64,000 bases of DNA. It comes from Bolinopsis microptera (lineage: Eukaryota > Ctenophora > Tentaculata > Lobata > Bolinopsidae). Below, one piece after another: positions 34,446-64,000 of this stretch. The DNA lies in NCBI RefSeq assembly GCF_026151205.1, contig NC_087073.1, forward strand, positions 17,009,837 to 17,073,836, read 5' to 3'. The notes under the pieces are model-generated. The model saw only the letters and a program-made list of their open reading frames with translations. It was not told where the DNA came from and did not search any database. Position numbers and translations under genes: made by a program. Each line of letters begins with the position of its first letter. Position 1 is the stretch's first letter.

Positions 34446-34550
34446 GTAGGTTTATAATTATAACCGACCAAGACGCGCGCCTTATAGTTGGACTCTTTGA
34501 CGGTCTTGGAACGAAATATTTTACGAGCATCACCCATTAAACCGTAATGT
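34446..34550 (+). repeat. Dispersed repeat family C, copy 5
   Basis: GTAGGTTTATAATTATAACC, CAAGACGCGCGCC, GTTGGACT, GACGGTCTTGG, AAATATTTTACGAGCATCAC and CCATTAAA. It is the most distant copy, 4 kb or more from the others. Confidence 0.6.
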
Positions 34551-34630
34551 AAAGCGGACTTTAACTTAGACGGACCTTAAACCGAACGGACAAACTTTAT
34601 TTGAACGGACATTAAGATGAACGCTATAGC

Positions 34631-34738
34631 ATCAGTTAGCAGCAGTTAGCAGTGCAGTTAGCAGCAGTCAGCAGCAGTTAGCAGCAGTTAGCAGCAGTTA
34701 GCAGCAGTCAGCAGCAGTTAGCAGCAGTTAGCAGCAGT
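34631..34738. repeat. 9-bp microsatellite (TTAGCAGCA)
   Basis: About a dozen imperfect copies of TTAGCAGCA or TCAGCAGCA, with one irregular unit near 34650. Confidence 0.85.
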
Positions 34739-34826
34739 TTCTTTGCACTTTAGTCTCCAGCTGTGGCTAGGGCCTCAATTAATTTTTGTTCAAATAAGGT
34801 ATCTGGTTTGGAAAAAGGTTAAGGCC

Positions 34827-35066
34827 AAGGGACTAGAATCGATACCGCTTTCTTATTGGCTGATCAATCAACCGATGAGAGAGCTTTGCGCAAAAACAGC
34901 ATTAAACAGTTGAAATCAGAATAATATTCGAAGAGCTAGCAACTATCTAGCCCTAGCGGGACCAGTAACGGAAGTGAAATAGGAGACTATCTATGACTAT
35001 AGCTTGGAAACAAATTAAGGGACTAGAATCGATACCGCTTTCTCATTGGCTGATCAATCAACCGAT
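34827..35066 (+). repeat. Pair of 50-bp direct repeats
   Basis: AAGGGACTAGAATCGATACC and the following 30 bases occur at 34827-34876 and again at 35017-35066, with one difference (TTATTGG versus TCATTGG). The 140 bp between them are not repeated. Confidence 0.7.
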
Positions 35067-35190
35067 CATATTCATAGACAGTGAATGGCGTAACGTTGCC
35101 TGTTGGCGCCCCCCCCGCCGAAAATGCGCCCCCATGTTGGCGCCCCCTCCCCTTTTAGCGCCCCTTGCTAAAATTGAACAAATTTGGTTA

Positions 35191-35924
35191 TTTTAGAGGA
35201 TACGCCGGTAAAATCTCTAAAAAAGTGTGTTTCTAGAGCAAAACGCACAGTCAAACCGAAATATAAATTAAGCTTGAGGATGCTGAAGACTGGTTATAAT
35301 TATATAAGGAGCCATCTACTTAGGACGTCCGGCAAATAGGGACGGGGTGGTTTTGGAATTTCGGACAAATCCGGACAGGGAGAGGGGGGTGGTTTCTGAA
35401 AATCCGGACGTCCGGAAATTTTGGCAGAATTAACGGAAAAGTCCCATTTATTTTAAATCTTTGGCATAAATTACTCTGTAAGTTTAGATCCCTGTATTTT
35501 AAACGAGTACTTAAATGTACTTACAATTACATTTAACTGTGTTAAACTTGTTCGACACTATAAAGTGTATTATTGTTTATTTTAAGTAACTACACATTTT
35601 ATTAACAATGAATTTGAGTTGGTTTTATTTGTACTCTTAAAAGTAGCTGGAAATCCGGACATCCGGACAAGGGGAGGGGTGGTCTGAAAATCTGCGATTT
35701 TGGTGGACGTACTAAGTAAATGGCCCCTTAGTGGCGCCATCTTACTCTTAGCTTCTTAGGGCTTCAGAGGGGCGCCAAATCATCGTTTGAATGTGGGACA
35801 ATTTTGAAAAACTTAACTGAGGTACTAGCAAAACTGCGCGTTTTGCTCTAGAATCACAGAGAGATTCTTGTAGAGATTTCATAGGGAGATTTTTGTAGAG
35901 ATTTTACCGGCGTATCCTCTAAAA
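35191..35924. mobile_element. 734-bp TIR element hosting a nested element
   Basis: A perfect 29-bp terminal inverted repeat starts TTTTAGAGGATACGCCGGTA at 35191 and ends at 35924. A second inverted pair just inside it, TTCTAGAGCAAAACGC (35231-35246) and GCGTTTTGCTCTAGAA (35840-35855), shows the arms are longer with a gap. The interior carries another TIR element (35305-35730). No transposase ORF is present. Confidence 0.75.
35305..35730. mobile_element. Nested TA-flanked TIR element
   Basis: Ends: TAAGGAGCCATCTACTTAGG at 35305 and, inverted, TAAGGGGCCATTTACTTAGT at 35730, with a TA on each side, as for Tc1/mariner-type elements. Inside, the arms include repeated TCCGGACGTCCGG-like palindromes and matching GGGGAGGGGTGGT phrases at about 35375 and 35670, so the inverted homology continues inward. 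No coding capacity. Confidence 0.65.
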
Positions 35925-36162
35925 CGCCATCAGGCAAAGTTACACCACATCTGCTATAGGGTCCGATGTAATTGCTATGACTAGCTTACTGGTCATTTTG
36001 TGTTTCTTATTTTGTTTACACTCTGTCACTTGTCAAGGCATGTACAGGACATGTATTTCGGCGAATTCTCTATAAGTGTAACAATCTGAAAGTAAATTGA
36101 TTTTTAAACATTAGCCACTACTGTTCCTCTCGGGCTATGGTAGTTGTCGATGTAGCAAAAGA
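35925..36162. other. Flank before the small ORF at 36163
   Basis: AT-rich. No promoter motif stands out. Confidence 0.25.
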
Positions 36163-36399
36163 ATGACACTCAAAATTTCTCCATCAATTTCCCAATACAA
36201 GATAGCTCTGAAGCTGTACGAAGACTTTCGGACTTTAGTGTCACGTACCTTGCAACTTAATTCTCTTCTTTTCTATGATTTCCCCAGTGCTCGAATTAGA
36301 AATATCTTCAAGAGCACAAGGACCATAGAAATGTATAAAAAACACGAAAGTTTATTATTGATTAATGGCCGCCTAAATTCCTTTCTTAAGAGACACTAA
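36163..36399 (+). CDS. Small ORF with weak LYR-family resemblance
   Basis: A 78-residue ORF with an acceptable start context (AAGAATGA). The segment ALKLYEDFRTLVSR resembles the LYR motif helix (LYRxxLR) of small mitochondrial Fe-S and assembly factors, and PSARIRNIFKSTRTI resembles the second-helix pattern ending in a phenylalanine after a basic patch. The third residue of the LYR motif is Glu rather than Arg, and the rest is not diagnostic. If real, it would be a mitochondrial assembly factor; it could equally be a chance ORF in a transposon-rich region. Confidence 0.3.
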   Translation: MTLKISPSISQYKIALKLYEDFRTLVSRTLQLNSLLFYDFPSARIRNIFKSTRTIEMYKKHESLLLINGRLNSFLKRH

Positions 36400-36867
36400 A
36401 CTCCAGGATCAGCAATCGTTTTGGTGGTTGATATGGCTTAATTTAGCAATGGTTCGTTCTGCAGAATGCTTAACCCTATTCCCTAATAGACACATATTTT
36501 CACTGTTGACAATATAACTTCTTCAGAAACTGACAATACGGATATAACTCCTTGATGAAAATACAAAAGTTATAAAAGTTTGAGTCATTCATAAATAACT
36601 CGACAGTAAAGATTCCAGGCCATGTAGGTACCCGGCAGAAACTCGAGCCTGTACGCCGTACGGACAGATATTCTGAAAACTGAACCAAGCACTGGAGGGT
36701 CAAATACTTATTGCTTAATTGACAACACGTGACCATACCGTACGCTCGAGAGTTTTTATAAAGGCAATTGTTAAAACCGGAGTTAAATCCTTTATTTTTG
36801 GTTAAAAATCAAATGTAAAGATAGATATTAAGATATATCGTCTATAACACTCGGTTAATAACACACA

Positions 36868-36933
36868 GTTAACAGCTTGATAACACTTTGACACTAACAA
36901 ACAGACAGTGACTGTTAGCGTCAAGCTGTTAAC
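36868..36933. repeat. Inverted repeat (hairpin) with inner stem
   Basis: Outer arms GTTAACAGCTTGA and TCAAGCTGTTAAC are perfectly complementary (13 bp). Inside, TGACACTAACA pairs with TGTTAGCGTCA with one mismatch, giving a long stem-loop. It may be a small MITE or a chance palindrome. Confidence 0.55.
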
Positions 36934-37313
36934 AGTTAACACCAACTTTCAGTCGCTATAAGTGAAGTTGGACCTAAATTGGGCCACATTAAGGATATTC
37001 CAGAATCCAGAAGTTTATAAAACTTGTTCTAAAACGCAGACGGTTATGTTAGATCATTCAAATTTTATTACGTCTCACGTGTCAATTATTAAAAAAAATA
37101 GTTAGAAACTTTTTAAGATCTTGTGGTCAGTGGTGAAGTCAAATGTCTGAAGAGCTGTCAACAAGAACTTTCACTTTCAGTAGCTTTCGATTAACTCTGA
37201 AATTAAAGTTTCTTGGGTCGTCCAGGTATTCCAGAGGTTGCTAATTGCTGCGCTTCGCCTCCAATGGGGACGAAAAGCCAAAAGCTCCATACTTTATGCA
37301 CTTTCCATCGTAG

Positions 37314-37347
37314 TGCTGTCTACTGCCATCATCGGGAGTAGACAGCA
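37314..37347. repeat. Perfect 11-bp inverted repeat
   Basis: TGCTGTCTACT and AGTAGACAGCA are separated by 12 bases, a compact stem-loop. No poly-U tract or other sign of an RNA gene flanks it. Confidence 0.5.
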
Positions 37348-37534
37348 TTGGTTGTATCTGCTAGTGAATGATGAGGTTTAACATTGAGCGTCAAATAACG
37401 AAGTTAAAAGAATCTTCCTGAGTTAAAAAGCTGCTGTAAGATTTTCAGCTCTTCTGCCGGATCCCGCAAGTTAAACGGTCACATACATGATATAACCCTG
37501 TTACCCAGTAATTCTAACCTGGCACCCTAACCTC

Positions 37535-37860
37535 GTTATGAAGTATTACCGGAGGGGAGTTATAAAAGTATTACTGGGGGGGGGGGGGGGGGGGGGGGGG
37601 TTATAAAGTATTACCAAAGGGGGTTTATGAAGTATTATCGGAAAAAAAAGGGGGTTATGAAGTATTACTGGAGGGGAGTTATAAAGTATTACAGTATTAC
37701 TGGGGGGGGGGGGGGGGGGGGGGTTTATGAAGTATTACCGGGAAAAAAGGGGGTTATAAAGTATTACTGGAGGGGGGTTATTAAGTATTACTGGGGGGGG
37801 GGGGGGGGGGGGGGTTATAAAGTATTATTGGAAGGGGTTTATAAAAGTATTACTGGAGTA
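37535..37860. repeat. Tandem repeat with 22-25-base G runs
   Basis: Repeated TTATAAAGTATTAC phrases alternate with purine tracts; three pure G runs occupy 37576-37600 (25), 37702-37723 (22) and 37793-37814 (22). Shorter G-rich tracts of GGAGGGG or GAAAAAAGGGGG lie between them. Such runs are prone to sequencing and assembly error, so their lengths are uncertain. Confidence 0.8.
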
Positions 37861-38712
37861 TGTATTGTGCATATTTGCAGGTACTTCTACAGTATCGCGA
37901 CCACAAGTTTAAAACATGAGCTGTTAAACATCACAGTGTATACCCACCTGATTATGGGTTCCCGTTCTATCTTACTTGCCGCAATTTCTTGTAAAAATAC
38001 GAGAGGTAGCGGAGCAGAATGCCATTTATAAATTATACAAATCTTCGTGTATCGAAACTTGAATATGAATTTTTAGATTTTGCTAATTAATTTGCAGTAT
38101 GATGGATAATGAGGATTCAATTGTCTTTTTTGGACTCGAATGAAATTCTCATTTTTCTTAAAGTACAAATACAACACTTGATTAGTTTAGATGTTTAACA
38201 TATCCATACAGACGTAAAGAAGACATCCTGCATTTCAATTATAATCAATCACCCGTGGCGTATTAATTGAAAAAAATCCTGGAGTGGAAGAAACTTTTGA
38301 TCAATCCAAGACTATTACGTATGAAGGTAACTGAACAATAGCATTATAAATCACTTATCTAAAAAAGTTTACGGAGAAACATGATCCTTTTGAAAAAAAT
38401 TACACGGAATCGCCTAAGATTACCGCCTAAAAATCTGTGATTTCAGATTTCATATTATTGTGAGGGTAAACGGTACAGACTACAGAGTATATCGAAACAG
38501 AATCATTGACAACCTTAATGTTAATCGATGGCTCAAAACAGCGTATTATAAGCCATTTCCCTTAAAATATCGTAGCTGCAAGTCTCATTAAAAATAACGA
38601 ATGCTAAAACACTCCCTATGTCCTACTAATTTTTAATCCATACCCAAGTATTCGCTAAAGTTTGTTCGTTATTCGACCCTGCATGGCGCTAAGATAAACG
38701 TCGACAGCCAAG
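37861..38712. other. Region downstream of the channel gene
   Basis: AT-rich, no gene recognised on either strand; probably intergenic beyond the channel's poly(A) signal. Confidence 0.35.
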
Positions 38713-38718
38713 TTTATT
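38713..38718 (-). terminator. Candidate poly(A) signal of the channel gene
   Basis: AATAAA on the minus strand, 150 bp after the stop codon of the Nav2-type channel. Confidence 0.5.
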
Positions 38719-38867
38719 ACAGAAACAAAAAGCCAGCCTTTGCTTAATTTCATCATCTCTACTATTATAAAAATATGGTCCTGTCCGATATTAGAGGCTT
38801 TGATCTTTTGGCGGCTGTTTACACGAGATATGATTAGTGATAATATGGTGGTCGACAACCTGTAGCT

Positions 38868-56474
<17,607 letters not shown>

Positions 56475-57006
56475 GATTACCGCGAATCTGATGTTCAAGA
56501 CTCCGGTCTTAGCAGCTTTACATTTTAGGGTTGGTGTGGTTCTTCCTAGATGGTGTTGAAACGTTAAGGTTAGGGTTATAACATCACCTAATATGGTTGT
56601 GTTACCATAGTGATATACCCTTATATGGTAGTGTTAGGATTAGAATTGTAAACCAGTACGTGTGGAACACCTGTTTGTACACACACACACACGGCTTGTT
56701 GTATGTTATATCGGCTACTCAATACATTGCAATATAAAGAGCAAACATTTTAGGTTTATTATAAGCTGTGTACATATTAGCAGGTAGTATTCTGTAGCTG
56801 AAATATAGTAGCAATTTTATAGTTTCTTAACTCAATGTATGCAGTTTATAGTTTTATTACTGAAAGTTTCGAAACAGAATTACACTGGAACAGACAAAAC
56901 TGCTTTCGGCAGTTTAATTTTAATCGTCAAGATCATGAACAACTTAAAATGGGTTCAAAAATGAAACAAAAGCAATCTAACAAACAGATTGAAGGCATAC
57001 AATACG
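56475..57006. promoter_or_regulatory. Immediate upstream region of the channel gene
   Basis: No upstream in-frame ATG is seen before 56474. The region has short CA runs (56679-56692) and is otherwise unremarkable; 5' UTR exons cannot be excluded. Confidence 0.3.
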
Positions 57007-57835
<829 letters not shown>

Positions 57836-59044
57836 GAGAGAGAGGGGGTGGGGAAGGTTTGCTTGACAGCAGTACAATGCTTCTCCCGCGCTGCAACAAC
57901 AAGGCAGCATGAAGCAGCAACCGAGTTACACTGCTGCAACGTTCAAAAATTTAAGACAGGAGAGACCATTTTAATGATGATCAATTAACGATCACACTTA
58001 CAGCAAAGCCTGTGAGAGAGAGAGACATCCGCGCGTTAACTGTGTGTTAACTGTGTGGTGCGGCTATATTTTGTTGTGGCGACCTAATACAATAAAAGTG
58101 GCAAAAAGAGTAGATCACGAAATTAGTGAGGCACGGTAAACACAACAGTATCTTCATATATATGAACGTATTTATGACACTCCAACCCGACATAATTTCA
58201 TCCAATTACGAATTAAACGGAAACCTTGGCACACCAAAAAAACACCTCCCCTCTCCACCTCGCCCTCACAAGACCCAGGACCCAAAACCCTCTCCGCCGG
58301 GTGAAGTGTTGGAGATGAAGTGAGAAGAAAGATGCGTGTTGAACTGGGCAGCGGTATAACAATAAACGTAACTGTAACGAGGTGAGCTGAGCACAAGACG
58401 CGGATGTGAGTTGTGAGGATCGCATTTAGATGCTATTAATTAGCCAATCTCTCCTCCAGAAAACTCAAATCGAGTATAACTGCTAATTTCACATAAATCT
58501 GCTCTGCTGAGGAGAACGGGTGGTTCCGTCAGCACGGGAATCAGTACACAAATAGGCGGTATGAGGGGCGTGTGTGTGAAGGTGGTGATGATCGCCGAGT
58601 GTGAGGGAGAAAAGACAGCAAATAGACAAGGAACGATAGAAATACATGGGTGTCTGCACGACCAAGGAAAGGTAATGTTAATAACAGGAAAATACTTAGC
58701 CCGTAATCATGTGATCATGCCTTATGAGAGTCGTTCAGTTTGCCTTGAAATATACGTGACTAATGCGACGTGTCTTCCCAGATATTACATGAAGTGATTT
58801 TCCTAATTTCGTGAAGGTATGCAGCCACTTTCTTTGCTATGTTTGGTGTGCTCGAAAATACAATGTGTGGTGGTGCGCGAAGACTCCTTCTCTCCCTCAT
58901 CATCAGGATCAGTTTCTGTAATGATCTCATTTTCTCTCATAACCGGATTTGCTTGGGCAGATCCTTAGCAAACAGTCCGAATGTAAGCGTGTTTAAAGAC
59001 TGCTCACAGCAAAGGAAAAAGGTACAATATCACGTGATCCAGTA
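57836..59044. other. Region between the GA tract and the satellites
   Basis: No gene recognised. A 78-residue ORF at 58561-58797 and others show no known motif. Confidence 0.3.
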
Positions 59045-59345
59045 GAAGTGCCTACTTCTTGTCACGTTACTATGGTGATGACCATTCAGTAGATCCATTA
59101 AGAGTGCCTACTTCTTGTCACGTTACCATGGTGATGACCATTCAGTAGATCCAGTAGAAGTGCCTACTTCTTGTCACATTACCATGGTGATGACCATTCA
59201 GTAGATCCAGTGAAAGTGCCTACTTCTTGTCACGTTACTATGGTGATGACCATTCAGTAGATCCATTGAGAGTGCCTACTTCTTGTCACGTTACCATGGT
59301 GATGACCATTCAGTAGATCCATTAAGAGTGCCTACTTCTTGTCAC
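59045..59345. repeat. 56-bp tandem repeat, about 5.3 copies
   Basis: The unit begins AGTGCCTACTTCTTGTCACG and contains TTACCATGGTGATGACCATT; starts are at 59047, 59103, 59159, 59215, 59271 and 59327. Copies vary between CCATTAAG, CCAGTAGA and similar at the unit end. Confidence 0.9.
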
Positions 59346-59394
59346 TAAGCTCAAAATTGAAACGATGTATCTATCATTAATGTATTAATGATCT

Positions 59395-61630
59395 CGTTCG
59401 GAAAGCCATAGCATCAAAAAGATCCCATTCGGAAGGCCCTCATATTTGTAAAAATTTAAAATCTAGGATACTTAGCATCAGGATGATCCCAGCCAGAAGG
59501 TGCACATATTTGTAAAAATTTAGAATCTAGGATACTTAGCATCAGGATGATCCAGTTCAGAAGGTGCTCATATTTGTAAAACTTTAGAATCTAGAATACT
59601 TAGCATCAGGATGATCCCGCTCAGAAGGTGCTCATATTTGTAGAACTTTAGAATCTAGGGCACTTAGCATCAGGATGATCCCGCTCAGAAGGTGCACATA
59701 TTTGTAAAAATTTAGAATCTAGGATACTTAGCATCAGGATGATCCCGTTCAGAGGGTGCTCATATTTGTAGAACTTTAGAATCTAGGATACTTAGCATCA
59801 GGATGATCCCGCTCAGAAGGTGCTCATATTTGTAGAATTTTAGAATCTAGGATACTTAGCATCAGGATTCAGGATGATCCCGCTCAGAAGGTGCTCATAT
59901 TTGTAAAAATTTAGAATCTAGGATACTTAGCATCAGGATGATCCCGCCCAGAAGGTGCTCATATTTGTAGAATTTTAGAATCTAGGATACTTAGCATCAG
60001 GATGATCCCGCTCAGAAGTTAGAAGGTGCTCATATTTGTAAAAATTTAGAATCTAGGAAACTTAGCATCAGGATGATCCCGCTCAGAAGGTGCTCATATT
60101 TGTAGAATTTTAGAATCTAGGATACTTAGCATCAGGATTCAGGATGATCCCGCTAAGAAGGTGCTCATATTTGTAGAATTTTAGAATCTAGGACACTTAG
60201 CATCAGGATGATCCCGCTCAGAAGTAAGAAGGTTCTCATATTTGTAGAAATTTAGAATCTAGCATACTTAGCATCAGGATGATCCCGCTCAGAAGGTGCT
60301 CATATTTGTAGAACTTTAGAATCTAGGATACTTAGCATCAGGATGATCCCGCTCAGAAGGTGCTCATATTTGTAGAATTTTAGAATCTAGGATACTTAGC
60401 ATCAGGATTCAGGATGATCCCGCTAAGAAGGTGCTCATATTTGTAGAATTTTAGAATCTAGGACACTTAGCATCAGGATGATCCCGCTCAGAAGTAAGAA
60501 GGTTCTCATATTTGTAGAAATTTAGAATCTAGCATACTTAGCATCAGGATGATCCCGCTCAGAAGGTGCTCATATTTGTAGAACTTTAGAATCTAGGATA
60601 CTTAGCATCAGGATGATCCCGCTCAGAAGGTGCTCATATTTGTAGAATTTTAGAATCTAGGATACTTAGCATCAGGATTCAGGATGATCCCGCTCAGAAG
60701 GTGCTCATATTTGTAAAAATTTAGAATCTAGGATACTTAGCATCAGGATGATTCCGCCCAGAAGGTGCTCATATTTGTAGAATTTTAGAATCTAGGATAC
60801 TTAGCATCAGGATGATCCCGCTCAGAAGTTAGAAGGTGCTCATATTTGTAAAAATTTAGAATCTAGGATACTTAGCATCAGGATGATCCCGCTCAGAAGG
60901 TGCTCATATTTGTAGAATTTTAGAATCTAGGATACTTAGCATCAGGATTCAGGATGATCCCGCTCAGAAGGTGCTCATATTTGTAGAATTTTAGAATCTA
61001 GGACACTTAGCATCAGGATGATCCCGCTCAGAAGTTAGAAGGTGCTCATATTTGTAGAAATTTAGAATCTAGGATACGTAGCATCAGGATGATCCCGCTC
61101 AGAAGGTGCTCATATTTGTAGAATTTTAGAATCTAGGATACTTAGCATCAGGATTCAGGATGATCCCGCTCAGAAGGTGCTCATATTTGTAGAATTTTAG
61201 AATCTAGGACACTTAGCATCAGGATGATCCCACTCAGAAGTTAGAAGGTGCTCATATTTGTAGAAATTTAGAATCTAGGATACTTAGCATCAGGATGATC
61301 CCGCTCAGAAAGTGCTCATATTTTTAGAATTTTAGAATCTAGGACACTTAGCATCAGGATGATCCCGCTCAGAACTCAGAAGGTGCTCATATTTGTAGAA
61401 CTTTAGAATCTAGGACACTTAGCATCAGGATGATCCCGCTCAGAAGGTGCTCATATTTAAAAAAATTTAGAATCTAGGACATATAGCATCAGGATGATCC
61501 CGCTCAGAACTCAGAAGGTGCTCATATTTGTAGAACTTTAGAATCTAGGACACTTAGCATCAGGATGATCCCGCTCAGAAGGTGCTCATATTTGTAGAAT
61601 TTTAGAATCTAGGATACTTAGCATCAGGAG
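59395..61630. repeat. 64-71-bp satellite, about 34 copies, with higher-order structure
   Basis: The base unit begins TTAGCATCAGGATGATCCCG and has TGCTCATATTTGTAGAA and TTTAGAATCTAGGATAC. Some units carry a 7-bp insertion in one of two places (CAGGATTCAGG or AGAAGTTAGAAGG). The block 60126-60395 (four units, 270 bp) is repeated, apparently exactly, at 60396-60665, a higher-order repeat. The first unit (from 59395) is the most diverged. Confidence 0.9.
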
Positions 61631-64000
61631 CAGGACTGAACAAATCCGTATTTTTGTAGAGTTTCTTCACACTCCGTATTTACTAAGCTTCCTGTCATAA
61701 TGATGCAGTAGATGAGCGAGCTAGGTTCAACGATCACGACCGTGTGTTTAACCCGGTTATTCCGGTCTTCATTATACAAGGCAAAAATACCCCGAATCAC
61801 TTTCAAGTTCTAATTAGCTCTCAAGTGCCAGTAAGACCTGTTGAGAGGTACGCTGTAAAACTGTTCTACACATCAACAAAATGAAAATACATGAGCTGCA
61901 GGCAACACAAAAACACCAGTCAATCGCAACGTTAAAAAGATTATCAAATCCACAGGAACAAGCCCGGTCGCCAGGTAACGTGGCCCTGTGGTTGCCATGC
62001 AAAAAGCCTTTTATTACGTAGCTACCATAAAGTGGAGTACACTGAGCTGTATTGTGAAAACATACAAATTTTAAGTTTAAAGTAAAAAATTTTATGTCAA
62101 CACCCAAGTGTACATATTGAATGGTTAACTATTCGAACTCGTTTTTGATTAGATTAGACTTTCATTTGCGTTCTTGACGGCACGTTCATGTTTAGTTCGG
62201 AACTCTCATGTGACGTTAGTCGAACTACAAATTGGGGAGAGAGTGAGGAGGGGCCAGACTGAGCCGGTTTGTTAGCGTCCGGACAGTCCGGGGTGTCAGG
62301 GGTGAAGTGTCCGGGATAGTATGTAACCAAGTGTTACCCCCCGTAGCCAGTTGCAGGCACGCTGCCGGGCTGTGATATCAGTTTGTGTACTGTACATTAC
62401 ACAGGACCATCCTGCCTAGTAGACTAACGCACGTGGTTAGCCTAACAAGGTGACACCTCGCAGGAAGACAACCAATGAGCGACCAAAACACCCCCGCCTC
62501 CCAACACCCGGGGAGAGGGGGTCTCCGGGCGAGAGAGAGAGGACCCGGAGAGAAGGCGGTCATCAACCAGCAAACTATACACAACAAACACTCCTCGAAA
62601 TTTGACAAACTACGACACTCCATTTTATACATTTACAATTCACAACTGCATAAGGCATACCTAAAACGTTTGCATAGTGCATTCCGAAAACGCTTCGCTT
62701 TATCAGATACCGACTTCTAGGCCTGTTTACACTTAACTGGACTGATTACATTTGCTGCGGGCCTCTCCCGTCAACTACCTCTCCGCCAAATAGGGGACTA
62801 GGTCACGGGGCACAAAGGTGGGGGAGGCACCCAAAACACCCCCAAATATACAACAAAACTCGAACTATAATAACCTGCATCTAGCCGGACAGTTAAAATT
62901 GGAAATTGTACAGCATCACCACTGAGAAAGGCAAAGGTAATAATAGCTCGTATTTTGCAGTCTGTGTAACGAGCGGGTTGCTGTATTTCGACACTACAAT
63001 GAAATGTTGACAACAGCAGCTGCTGCTGCACGAGTACTACTGGTACAGCGAAAAAGGTTTCCAGAGAGCTAGCAAAAAGATTTAACAACAATGTTTCTAA
63101 AAACATACTCTCTCAGTCTGGCAGTGCAGGGAGGGAGGAAGAACGCACACATCACGAAACACGCAGGATACTGAACAAGGGAGTCAAAGTACAAGCCCTT
63201 TATTACAGTATACATTGCTATAGGTGTACTGTCAATAACTTCTTATTCCTAACCTGTTCAAGGTCGGGTCTGCACAACCCTACAAGTTCAATGACAATTC
63301 CATATGAATAATACAGCTTCGTGTCGAATCACAGGGAAGCACAACTTGAAGGACATGTTAAAAAGAAGCGATGAGAGGGCACGCGGAGGAAAGTGTTTTA
63401 TATCGAGTATTTTAATCTCCATTATATATTAACATGGACTGTAAAGAAGGCTAGTGGAAACAAGAGTCACCCCCTCATACGGAGCAACTGTTTTATATCG
63501 AGTATTTTAATCTCTATTGTATACATTAAAATCTATATTATAATATGTTAACATTAACTGCAAAGAAGTAGTGGAAACAAAATTCGCCCCCCCCCCTCTC
63601 TACATAAGGGACAAGTGTTTTATATTGAGTATTTTAATGATTATAAAGTCAGGCATGTTTATATAAGATTTTAAAGATGATGGAAATAGATCCCGCCCCC
63701 AATGCTCACCTAACAGTGATTAAAGAATTCAGCATTATTATTCGATCGAATTTCATTGTGATAGTTAAAAGCAATGATTGACTTATGCAAATTTCAAGTT
63801 GCGAGTCAATTATTCTTTGGTGAATCAAACAGTAAATAACGCCCTTGATTTAATATAAGGTTTAAATATTCATATCAGGCAAGTTAGCAAAGCTTTAAAA
63901 GTTTGTGGAAATAAAGTTTGCCACTCACCTTATTCAAGGGTTAAAGAATGTTTCATTACCATCTCAATCTCATTATGATAATTCAAGAGCGCCAATTGAC
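61631..64000. other. Right end of the window, no gene supported
   Basis: A less AT-rich stretch (about 62220-63170) with several CCGG and CGGG sites could be a promoter-type region. It contains an 81-residue ORF at 62475-62720 (start context ACCAATGA) whose C-terminal half is basic (HKAYLKRLHSAFRKRF) and unrecognised. Two similar phrases, AAGTGTTTTATATCGAGTAT at 63391 and a near copy at 63490, mark a local imperfect duplication, with a third at 63613. Confidence 0.35.

Larger units (their letters stand above)
36400..37530. other. Unassigned region with two hairpins
   Basis: No gene recognised. The two inverted repeats at 36868-36933 and 37314-37347 are listed separately. Confidence 0.35.

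Overview
The window is animal nuclear DNA. It is AT-rich and gene-poor, with short introns bounded by GT and AG, abundant satellites and TIR transposons, and one decayed reverse-transcriptase relic. A four-domain sodium-channel-family gene with a DEEA pore (the Nav2 type of invertebrates and other non-vertebrates), together with Patched, NOPCHAP1 and IAH1 homologues, points to an invertebrate. A cnidarian or other early-branching animal is my best guess, but the sequence does not settle it.

Plus-strand genes, all apparently single-exon in their coding part: a Patched-family transporter-like protein (484-4068), a type I membrane protein with a ten-cysteine VWC-like ectodomain and a PPxY tail (6373-7002), a WWOX/RDH-like short-chain dehydrogenase (9187-10095), a NOPCHAP1 homologue (20927-21319) and an IAH1-type SGNH esterase (23244-23891). 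A weak LYR-like small ORF lies at 36163-36399.

Minus strand: one large gene, 56474 down to 38868. I rebuilt it as 15 coding exons that join in frame into a 1597-residue Nav2-type channel (filter D332/E696/E1081/A1376). Its fourth intron (50242-45058) is about 96% tandem repeat: a TG-rich microsatellite at the donor, 49 copies of an 89-bp satellite without a length change, and about 56 copies of a 9-bp unit ending at the acceptor, whose sequence is itself duplicated on the far side of the array.

Between genes: a 21-bp array (12074-12755), a cluster of CACGTG palindromes (11.9-13.8 kb) and a 23-bp array built on CACGTG (16.68-16.83 kb). A transposon-rich block at 26.2-36 kb holds two 861-bp TIR elements in opposite orientation with 3-bp target duplications, other nested inverted-repeat elements, a telomere-like tract and a decayed non-LTR retrotransposon 3' end. 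Long G runs lie at 37.5-37.9 kb. Upstream of the channel gene lie a 700-bp GA tract flanked by 19-bp inverted repeats, and 56-bp and 64-71-bp satellites (59.0-61.6 kb).

I see no operon-like linkage; the genes look functionally unrelated. All exon and family calls are from reading alone, with no alignment run.
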